Shown here: piece after piece, positions 35,301-47,300 of the stretch
Layout of the letters: each line of letters opens with the position of its first letter
Position numbering within the stretch: position 1 is the first letter of the stretch
Assembly: GCA_963971285.1 (NCBI GenBank)
Contig: OZ020246.1
Location: 26,200,494-26,264,493 of the forward strand
Length of the DNA stretch: 64,000 bases
Reading direction: 5' to 3'
DNA from: Astropecten irregularis
Taxonomy: Eukaryota > Echinodermata > Asteroidea > Paxillosida > Astropectinidae
Notes under the pieces: generated by a model
What the model was told of the DNA's origin: nothing
What the model saw: the letters and a program-made list of their open reading frames with translations, nothing else
Database searches by the model: none
Translations under genes and position numbers: made by a program

Positions 35301-38300
35301 CATCAGCACATTCGTTCCGTTCCTAAGCACCGGCACCACGGTGACCTGGACAGAGCCTACGGCCACGGATAACTCCGGCTCAGTGACGCCCTCCCAGTCG
35401 CGGACGTCCGGCTCCTTCTTCAGCGCCGGTGGCAGCGAGACGGTCACCTACACATTCAGAGATGCGGCCGGCAACGAAGCCACTTGCTCGTTCACTGTTA
35501 CCGTCATCCAGCTGAGTCAGTATCATTTTTATATTTGTTATAAAGATACACTATAATCTATAATTCTTAACAATTCTTTGAGGTGGGAGGTTTTGGCAAC
35601 CCCAGACCAGAATTGTAGGAAGAAAACCAAGAAAACTGGTCTACAGCTTTTGGATTTGCATATCTCCCAGATGAAATATTATTTATATTCATGATTACTT
35701 GGGGTACCCGCTGCGGTATAGGATTTGATTCACCCTGCTGACTTGATGGCCTAGCTGTGTGGCATCTGCACTTGTAAGCAGGAGGTCATAGGTTCGATTA
35801 CCACCTGAGCCAGCGTACAATTTGTTCATGTGCACTCAACAAGCATTGAGTATCCATTGCTCATCCACGTCGGTGAAGAGCAAGCCTAATTTCTATCTCC
35901 CTGATGAAAAGTCATTAATATATAATGAGGTATACTTTTATTTTCTCCAGCTGACTCTGAGCCACCAATGGTGACTTCCTGTCCAGAAAACCTGGCCGTT
36001 TCCGTTCCCTTTGGAAGCTCTGGAACTGCCGTCTCTTGGAACGAGCCCACGGTCAACGACAACTCCGGAGCGTTCACGGCCACCCAGACTCACGAATCTG
36101 GCTCTTTCTTCGCTGCAAACACACAGACCCAGGTCAGCTACACATTCACGGATGCAACCAACAATCAGGCCTTCTGCAGGTTCACAGTCACTGTGACTAC
36201 TCAGGGTAAGTTGAGCCTTCTTTTCCTCAGCTCTACAATTTTGTTCTTCTTGTTCATGCTTGTCGAATCCATCCCGGACATGCTTCCTAAGCTTTCCTTA
36301 CTTTTCTCTTCTCCAGGCGACAACCAGGATCCCGTGATCACCTCTTGCCCGTCCGACATCACCATGTTTGTGCCTTTCTTGAGCACCGGCACAGCTGTCA
36401 CGTGGACTGAGCCTGTCGTGTCCGACAACTCTGGCAATTTTGAGACGTTTCAGACCCGCACTTCGGGATCCTTCTTCACGGTCGGTGAAACTGCGGTCAC
36501 GTACACGTTCAGGGATGCAGCCAACAATGAAGCAACTTGTGCATTCACTGTCAGAGTCATTGCACTAGGTAAGTCACGATGAAAACGGTGACCAAAAGTT
36601 TGTTGAGGTTAATCAATAGTTTTAGGTGAATAGTTTTATTCCCTGTGGCCCTGTCAACAGCCTCTGATATAAGAGAATGCCACATCACCAGTGCAGTAGG
36701 TGTGGGACGCATCGCAATGACTAAACACAAGTGTGTCTGAAAGTTTCATTCATGTTCACCAGGGCCCAATTTCATGGAATCCGTTACGGCCTATTTTTAT
36801 GCTTACGAGCACTGCTACGCATGGAATCTATTGCATAGAATCAGTAAGCAAGACTTCTGATGCTTAAACGGTTAGCAAAGAATTTCTGGGCTAACCTTGA
36901 TTTTTTGTTTGCGAAGGCACTGCACCACTGCCATGTATGCATTCTGCAGAAAGTCCTTGCTAAGCGTAGCGAGAAAGAAAACTCTCCCTTGAAATGTACT
37001 ACCCGTAAGCAAAAAAGTAATGGATTCCATGAAAACGGGCCCCGGTGGAAGCCCGGCTCTTACATCATTGTGGCGAGTTGAGATTTCCTCTCTCCAAAAA
37101 GAGACTCTTTAAATCGGTCCTAAATTTGGGTTCTTCTTATTCTAATTTCCAAGTTTACAAGGGAGCCAGTGTTCCCTTTTTGGTCAAGTCCTTTTTTGGC
37201 CGTTCCTTGGAATGGTATTAAGCGACTCGGCTGTCATTGTGAGAAATGTACGGCAAGTTGATTTCAGTGTTTTGCTGGAATAAAAAAAGTTCTTTTTCGA
37301 GCCGAAAAAACATGTGCCATTGCCGTTTTCACATCACAGTTTCAAAACGTATAGGTTTGCCAGTTTAAGAGGGTTCGATGCTTGCCGCTGGGCTCAGGCA
37401 AAACAGGAAGTAAAGCTGTTCCCCTGAGTGACAAATCACACATGCGTACACACAAACAAGAATTTGTATCCTTCTACGGAGACATGGCTTTGTTCTCGTG
37501 GACATACTCAATGAACATTCCCTGAGGAGCGGAATTGAAATCATGCAACTTATCAGGTGAAATGCACTAGCTTATGAAGAAAGTTTTGTGCCTATGAGCC
37601 ACTACTTGAAAAGAATGTCACTGTTATGCCATATTTATTTTTGTTTCCTAGGTGACACTGAAGCACCAGAAGTGACTGTTTGCCCCGAGAGTACCTCTGT
37701 TGTTGTGCCATTCCAGAGCACCGGCACTACTGTCTCCTGGAACGAGCCCACAGTCAACGATAACTCCGGAGCATTCACGACCACCCAGACTCACGAATCT
37801 GGCTCATTCTTTGCTGCGAACACACAGACCCAGGTCACCTACACATACACGGATGCAGCCAACAATCAAGGCTTCTGCAGGTTCACAGTGACTGTCATCC
37901 AACAAGGTGATAATGTACCACCCGTAGTGACCTCATGTCCCGAAGACATCACCACATTTGTTCCGTTCCTGAGCATTGGCACTACGGTGACGTGGACCGA
38001 GCCAACTGTGGTGGACAACTCTGGTGCTTTTGATATTTCTCAGACCAGTGTCTCCGGCTCGTTCTTTTCAAATGGCGAGACTGAGGTCACCTACGTTTTC
38101 CGAGATGCAGCCAACAACGAAGCAATGTGCGAGTTCACCGTCAGGGTCATTGAACAAGGTGAGCCCTGCTCATTCCTTTTAACAATGTCTATTGAGAGGA
38201 CGTTTATAGCTATAGGTCTGCCAGAGTGACGTCATTCAACTTGCCTACTTTGGAGCGATGAAAACAAAGCGGCAAGTTGTATCGTTTTTAAGACAATAAG

Positions 38301-41300
38301 CTGCTAGGATGTTTAATCTCAGTGTCCGGCACTTCAAAGACGGATTATTTGTCTGAGGACAAACTATGACTCAACAATGACAGTCGTACAGAACACGATC
38401 TCTGCTTCTTGAAAAAAATACTTGGGAAAACAATCCTGAATCGCGAATTGATGATGGACAGTGTGCTATTTTTTGTACGATTTATCCGTAGCTTGTGCCA
38501 TCTACATGTTGGTTTTCATCGGTTGTCAAGTTCATAAAAATAAAAGTACCCAGATGTCCTGATGTTTATTTGTTCCTTTTTTTGTCTGGTTAATCATCAA
38601 CAAATTTTAAATTTTATTGCTATATTCGCAGGTGACACGGATCCTCCCCAGGTCACAAGTTGCCCGGAGAGCATTGCCGTGTCCGTCCCTTTCCTGAGCA
38701 CAGGCACCACTGTCTCTTGGAACGAGCCAACTGCTAATGACAACTCAGGAACATTCTCGACCACCCAGACACGGGAATCTGGCAGCTTCTTCAATGCCGG
38801 CACTCAGACCCAGGTCACCTACACATTCACAGATGCAGCCAACAATCAAGGCTTCTGCAGGTTCACAGTCACCGTGACTACCCTTGGTATGTTGGATCGT
38901 TATTTATTTCCTCCTCTGATGTCAATGAGAACTTTAAATTGTTTTTCGTTAAAACAACTTGTATGACACTAATAAATGGTGCACATATTGAAAGGTTATG
39001 AGGGTGCTCTTTGCTCTTAAAGGTAGTATCATACTTTGGTAAGAAACCGAAACAGAAATGTTAACAGATTTACGTATAACTTACAGGGTGTGAAGATGGT
39101 GCAGGTAGAAACATACCGTTAAAATCTTTCTGCTTGAAATGGTGTATTTATCCATAAATTAGTAAAACAACGACCAAAAATCTTTTTGATCTTTTAAAAG
39201 ATGAAAAATAAAAGAGAAAAGACTTAAGAAATACTGTGGCTGTTTTTCACTTTTTTCTCAAAAAGTGGGCACCGTATGGGACTGAAATATTAACAGATGA
39301 CTGTTACTATATCTGTCTTGATATTTTAACCCATGAATCTGCATTTCTTTGATAAAAAACAAAGTATGATTCTACCTTTAACGAGGGGCCATTTTCATGG
39401 GCCTGGTAAGCACAAAAAATGTCATTCTCAATAAAACAAACCACCATAAAAAATGTCCATTTGATATTCATGGTCGGCGAACAACAGGCGAAGAACAATT
39501 ACAAGTGATACACGTACAACACATGGAAATTTGGTTGTTAATTCTGTTTTTAATAAGACAGAAATTTCATGGTTAGCTAATTTCTTACTGACTTTATTTA
39601 CCAAGGAATTTGGTGCTTAAGCAAATTTTGATGCTTAAACAGCTCTATGAAGTTGGCCCTAGGCATTTTTGGTTCAGTAATTTGAAGGATTTGACTAATC
39701 ATTTAGATTTTTTCCGATGTGGTGGAGGGTCGTCTCTGGTGGTGCTCTGTCATCAATCAATACGCTGTGACAAGTGTTGAAAATGAAAATGTTTAGTATT
39801 TACAAGAATCTGTTTTTCCTCACAGGTGACGGCCAGGATCCCGTGATCACCTCCTGCCCGTCCGACGTCACCATGGTGGTGCCTTTCCTGAGCACCGGCA
39901 CAGCTGTCACGTGGACTGAGCCGGTCGTATCCGACAACTCTGGCAATTTTGAGACGTTTCAGACCCGCACTTCAGGATCCTTCTTCACGGTCGGCGACAC
40001 CCAGGTCACGTACACGTTCAGGGATGCAGCCAACAACGAAGTATCTTGTTCATTTACTGTTAGAATCATCGAACTAGGTAAGTCGCAACCTTTTAGAGAG
40101 CTAGCATTTTGAGGTCCAAATGATTAAATGTTCTTGAATCCCAATTGCAGTGTTGGAGTACTCGTACTTGAGTACAACTCAAGTGCAAACACTCGGCCCG
40201 TACTTGATAAAAAGTACTCGGAAATAAATGTACTTGGCCCGTACTCGATTCCATGTACTCAAATTTTGGGAATACCCGACCATTTAGTGCAAATTTCATT
40301 TTTGTTAGAATTTCACGGTTGATAATTTGGCCGATTTCTGATAAATTATACAATTGGAATATGAAGATCATCAGGAGTTTAGTATCAAATGGAGTAAGCA
40401 GCACTGCTGTGTCATTTGCAAGGTTTGAAAAACATTAATTTCTGAGAAGAGTGGCACAACATCAAATTATAAACATCTTTGTGAAACAGACTGCAGTTTT
40501 TGCACTGTGCGTTGGTACTGTACTCGAAAGTTGACTCGAACTTTGGTACTCGGACTCGGCCCAATACTCGACCTTAAATATACTCGTACTAAATACCCTG
40601 GACTTGGACTCGTCAGCAATGTACTCGGACTTGGACCAGTACTCAGCCGAGTATTCAGAGTACTCCGTACTCGGATCTAAAGACGCGACTCCAACACTGC
40701 CCAATTGCCAAGAATCCACTTCTAGAAGAAAAACTATTTTGTTTTTCTCTTTGTTTCCTAGGTGATACTGAAGCACCAGAGGTGACTGTTTGCCCCGAGA
40801 GTACCTCTGTCGTTGTGCCATTCCAGAGCACCGGCACCACTGTCTCTTGGAACGAGCCCACAGTCAATGATAACTCCGGAGCGTTCACGACCACCCAGAC
40901 TCACGAATCTGGCTCCTTCTTCGCTGCAAACACTCAGACCCAGGTCACCTACACATACACGGATGCAGCCAACAATCAAGCCTTCTGCAGGTTCACAGTG
41001 ACTGTCATCCAACAAGGTGGGCTCTGCTTTTGAAACATTATTTATTTCCAGAAAACCTGGGGTCGATTTAAGCAAACTCATCGTAACTTACTATCAATCT
41101 TTGGAGTTATGATGCATTGCAGCCCCACGTAGAAGTCATTGGATATCCTTCGTAACTGGAGTTACGATCAAACGTAGGGCTTTGTGAAATCAACCCCTGT
41201 AATGATTAGTTGTCCTGATGAAACCATGAAGTCAACTACAAATATCTTTATAGAAACCACCTGAGCTTTTATCTTGTAAGTATTTAGCGTGCAAGGCTCA

Positions 41301-44300
41301 ACACACGTTTGTTCTCTTTGTAAGTGGAAAGAAATCTTGGCATGGTAAGCAAATTTCTGAACATTCTGCTAAATCCAGTTAGAAAAGCCCTTGTGATTGC
41401 TAGAAATCAAGCATCAACGTGTAGATAAAAGGTACTATCATACTTTAGTAGAATACCGTAACAGAAATCTCCACAGATTCACCTGTAACCTCTACTGGGT
41501 ATAAAGAGGGTGATGGTAGAAACATTGTTAACATTTTCTGCCTGGAATGCTGTATTTTGATCTGCAGAAGATCAAAACTAAATTGGAATTGTATAGTTCT
41601 CTAGGTTTATAAACTTATCGATTCTTATCTCTCCAGGTGATACTACGCGGCCCGTGGTGACCTCATGTCCTGAAGACATCACCACATTTGTTCCGTTCCT
41701 GAGCACCGGTACCACGGTGACGTGGACCGAGCCAACCGTGGTGGACAACTCCGGCGCTTTTGAGACCACTCAGACCAGCATCTCGGGAGCATTCTTTGCA
41801 GTCGGCGAGACCCTGGTTACCTACACATTCCGTGATGCAGCCAACAACGAAGCCACCTGCCAGTTCACCGTCAGGGTCATCCAACAAGGTGAGCCCTTGT
41901 CTTCATGTCTGATGTGTCTGGTCATAAGCTCTAACAGATCAGTAATTCTGTAACTTCTTTTCACGATGGTCATCTCTCAATGAAAGATATTTGGATGAAA
42001 AAAAGAAGTTGAATTCCATTTTTTTGGTTGAAATATTCACAGGTGACACAGAACCTCCCCAGATCACAAGTTGCCCGGAGAACATTGCCGTGTCCGTCCC
42101 ATTCCTGAGCACCGGCACCACTGTCTCTTGGAACGAGCCCACGGTCAACGATAACTCTGGAGCGTTCACAGCCACGCAGACACGGGAATCTGGCAGCTTC
42201 TTCAATGCCGGCACACAGACCCAGGTCACCTACACATTCACAGATGCAGCCAACAATCCGGCCTTCTGCACGTTCACAGTCACCGTCACTTCTCTGGGTA
42301 AGTTGGATCGTAATTGTTTTCTTGAGATGATGTCCATGAAGACTTAGACTTTTGTTGGATAAAAACAAATTGCGTGGCTTGATTGACCTGACAGATTCTA
42401 CTTGGCTATCTAAACCCCTCAAAAAAAGTTCTGCAACTCAAGTTTAAGGGGATGATATCTTGTTTGTTACTGATCTATGAACGGTGAAACTGGTATCATT
42501 GGAAAGCTTCATTATTCCTTTTACAATGATGTGTCATTTGTTGTGATTATGTAATCATGGAATGTGCATTTCTCCTGAATAAAGGACAAAGTCAGAAGTG
42601 AAATGTTGCAAACAGGAAATGAGAATACATCATGTTTGGACCTTGCTTTCACGCATCATGCAGCGCATCAACACCATTCATCAAACTCAGTCCATCCTCG
42701 AAAAGATTGGGAATTCACTACTGAAAACAACAAATTTTGCAACATTTCATTGTTGACATTGCTTCATATTTATCAGGACTGTACATTCCACGATTACATT
42801 AGCATAACAAATGACACATCATTGTAAAGAGCAATAATCATGCTTTCTAATGATAGCAGATTCATCGTTCAAAGATCAGGAACAAAAAAGATATCATCCC
42901 TCAAACTTGAGTTGCAGAACTTTTTTTGAGGAGTTTATGATCAAGCTTCATCATGCTTTACCCTATGTTCACATGGGATGATTGATTTTCCTTGTACAAA
43001 TTGCTAAATTTAACTTCTTTTGAATAATCTTGTGTCTCATGCCATCAGATTGTATGACATGTGGCCAATTTCATGGAGCTGCTAGGCACAAAAAAAAAAT
43101 TGCTTAGCACAAAATGTCTTGCTCAATAAAACAAATCGACATTGAAAATTCCATAATCATCAAATAACCGCAAAGGAAACTGACTGAATTTAAAGTCATT
43201 GAAAGGTGAACAAAGAAAAATGTCCTCGAGCAGGATTCGAACCGGCGACCTCCTGAATACCGTACAGGCGCTCTACCAACTGAGCTATCCCGCCCTATGT
43301 TAGTATTCATGGTCAGCGAACAACAGCCAAAGAACAATCACAAGCGATACACAACACGTGGAAATTTGGTTGTTGATCCTGTTTTTATTAAGACAACTAT
43401 TTCATGCTTAGCAAATTGTTGTGCTAAGCAGGGCCGTGAAATTTGCCCCTGTTCTTGGTATGTTTAGTGGCTCTGATTCCGAAGGCTGCTTTTCTGCTAG
43501 CATACAGCTGTCCCTTTTGAAGTGGTTATGCATCTGAAACAAGTTAGAGTAACAGATTCCATTTTTTGAGTCATTGAAAAGTGAACAAAGAACAAGCGAC
43601 CACCACAACTGGCGCTCTACCATCTGAGCTATCCAGCCCTATGTTGGTGGTGTACGTCCCTAATAGTCAATAATCTTTGTTCGCTTGGCAGTCAGAAGCC
43701 ATGAAACCATGCACAAACCGCCATATCCCAAGGATCGTTTTAAGATACACGCAGCATTAGCAATGCTTTTAAGATTCCTTTTTTTGATCGCTTTTTATTC
43801 CAGGCGACAACCAGGATCCCGTGATCACCTCCTGCCCATCCGACATCACCATGGTGGTGCCTTTCTTGAGCACCGGCACTGCTGTCACGTGGACTGAGCC
43901 GGTCGTATCCGACAACTCTGGCAATTTTGAGACGTTTCAGACCCGCACTTCAGGATCCTTCTTCACGGTCGGCGACACCCAGGTCACATACACGTTCAGG
44001 GATGCAGCCAACAACGAAGCATCTTGTGCATTCACTGTTAGAATCATCGAACTAGGTACAAATGGAAACACTTCCTCAAAATGTGGACAGACTTCAAAGT
44101 CCTGGAATTTGCAGGTTACATTTCTGTTTATGGAAACAGATTATACAGGGTGTCCCAGAAAAGATGCAACACTGTGTCGGGACCCATTATGTTAAAAATA
44201 AACTGTTTATCACTTCAAGATTCAGATATATAATAAAGCCATGTCTTGGCTATCACCATGTACAATTTAAGCATATTGGGACTGAAATTGGCGAAAATAT

Positions 44301-47300
44301 GACCAATTGAAGGAGTATTCCTTAAAACAAATTTGCAAGGATAACACGCATAGTGGTAAATACACACATAATGTGTATGAAAGAAAGATGAAAATCGTGT
44401 TTTGAGTTTGGGTAATTCAGTCTGTTTTTTTTCACTCAATTTAAGTCCAATTTTGCTCAAATTCTACATGGTGATAGCCAAGACTTAGCTTTTTCACATA
44501 TCTGAATCTTGAAGTGATACAGTTTAAATTTTATATAATAGTTCCGACGCAAAGTGTTGCGGTTTTTTTTTGGGACACCCTGTACAGTTGGTGGAAATTC
44601 GCTGTCAAATTATCAAGAAGTTTTTTTTTTTCCCTCAAAATTACTTGTTTTGAGTGCACTTGCAACATACAATTTCACGATTTTCCCCTATTTTTCTTCT
44701 TCATGAAAATGGAATTGTTTTAAAAGCCAATTGCTTAGAAGCCAGAAGTTGAAGAGAATTTCACTGTTTCCCTATTGTAATTTTGTTTCCTAGGCGACAC
44801 CGAAGCACCAGAAGTTACTGTTTGCCCCGAGAGTACCTCTGTCGTTGTGCCATTCCAGAGCACCGGCACTACTGTCTCTTGGAACGAGCCCACAGTCAAC
44901 GATAACTCCGGAGCGTTCACGACCACCCAGACTCACGAATCTGGCTCATTCTTCGCTGCGAACACACAGACCCAGGTCACCTACACATACACGGATGCAG
45001 CCAACAATCAGGCCTTCTGCAGGTTCACAGTGACCGTCATCCAACAAGGTGATAATGTACCGCCCGTGGTGACCTCATGTCCTGAAGACATCACCACATT
45101 TGTTCCGTTCCTTAGCACCGGCACCACGGTGACGTGGACCGAGCCAACCGTGGTGGACAACTCCGGCGCTTTTGATACTTCTCAGACCAGCGTCTCCGGA
45201 GCGTTCTTTGCAGTCGGCGAGACTGAGGTCGCCTACACATTCCGTGATGCAGCCAACAACGAAGCATTCTGCCGATTCACCGTCAGGGTCATCCAACAAG
45301 GTGAGACTGGCTTTGTATGACCAGGGGTAGTTTTCACAAAGCCCTACGATCGATCGTAACTCGAGTTACAAAGGATAACTCCATCGTATCCTGCATAGGG
45401 CTGCAATGCACCATAAGTCCTACGATTGATAGTAAGTTATGATGAATTTGGTGAAAAGAAAGGAAGGTTTGCGGAGACACCATGTAACTCTTTTCTAGAC
45501 GTGTCGTTCTGAATAGAACTGGTGAGAAGTGATCTGGACGTTTAATTTGGATTGCTTTAAAGGTGCTATCATTGTTTTTTAGCATACCAACACAGTAATC
45601 TTCACAGATTTTCCTATAACTTACAGGGTATAAAGACGGTGATGGTAGAAACATACTGTTAAAATATTTCTGCCTGAAATGCTGTATTTATCCAGAAAAG
45701 AGTAAAACCAATTACCAAAAACAATTTTGATCTTTTAAAGATAAAGAATAATCACGAAAAGATTTTAAAAACTGTGTGCGCTGTTTTCTCAAAAAGTGGC
45801 ACCATGTGGGACTGAAATTTTCAGATAACTTTTACTGTATCTTTCTTGATATTTTTGCTCATGAATCTGCATTTCTTTGACCAAAACCAAAGTATGAAAT
45901 TACCTTTAAGTGGTTCCTTTTTTCAAATATGTCCACTGATTTTCACCGAGGGAAGATTATTTTGAAACTGTTGATCGGTAAACCAATTTCACACTTTCCT
46001 GGATTTTCCTCCACAGGTGACAACGAACCTCCCCAGATCACAAGTTGCCCGGAGAACATTGCCGTGTCCGTCCCATTCCTGAGCACCGGCACCACTGTCT
46101 CTTGGAACGAGCCCACGGTCAACGATAACTCCGGAGCATTCACGGCCACGCAGACACGAGAATCTGGCAGCTTCTTCAATGCTGGCACTCAGACCCAGGT
46201 CACCTACACATTCACAGATGCAGCCAACAATCCGGCCTTCTGCACGTTCACAGTCACCGTGACTTCCCTCGGTACGTCTGCTTTTTCCTTACTTGATTTT
46301 TCAAGCGGTCTAGTTTTAGTTTGACCATCAATCAATTGTAACACCTTTTTTGTCATGTTGAGCAAAAATGTCAGCCTGTCGAGTAGTTATGAATCAGTTC
46401 CTGTAAGAAGCTTATGTTTATGCAAAAGCTCATTGTGAAGTTGTTACACAAGACAAGTTGCACGCCACAAGAACATTTACTACCCTAAGGGCACTCTGTT
46501 GATTCTATCGTAGGGGTATAGGGGAATTATGCAATGAAATATATTCCTAATTATTTGTCTTTTTCATTTACCCAGGTGACGGCCAGGATCCCGTGATCAC
46601 CTCCTGCCCAACCGACATCACCATGGTGGTGCCTTTCCTGAGCACCGGCACTGCTGTCACGTGGACCGAGCCGGTCGTATCCGACAACTCTGGCAATTTT
46701 GAGACGTTTCAGACCCGCACTTCAGGATCCTTTTTCACGGTCGGCGACACCCAGGTCACGTACACGTTCAGGGATGCAGCCAACAACGAAGCAACTTGTG
46801 CATTCACTGTTAGAATCATCGAACTAGGTGAGACCGACATTTTTGTAGCAATCGCTCAAAAGTGTCAATTTCTTATTCTTGTCCACTTGCATCATAGAAA
46901 AATTTATTCTAATGGATTTTTCAATTTTCTTTGATAGGTGACACAGAAGCACCAGAGGTGACTGTTTGCCCCGAGAGTACCTCTGTCGTTGTGCCATTCC
47001 AGAGCACCGGCACCACTGTCTCTTGGAACGAGCCCACAGTCAACGATAACTCCGGAGCGTTTACGACCACCCAGACTCACGAATCTGGCTCCTTCTTCGC
47101 TGCGAACACACAGACCCTGGTCACCTACACATACACGGATGCAGCCAACAATCAAGCCTTCTGCAGGTTCACAGTGACCGTCATCCAACAAGGTGATAAT
47201 GTACCGCCCGTGGTAACCTCATGTCCTGAAGACATCACCACATTTGTTCCGTTCCTGAGCACCGGCACCACGGTGACGTGGACCGAGCCAACCGTGGTGG

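Noticed and set aside
40758..41081. Antisense ORFs over HYR exons, here and at 41663-41887, 41970-42422, 46904-47191 and 48155-48397
   Set aside because: They mirror the repeated coding sequence on the other strand and recur at every similar exon; shadows of the HYR frames.
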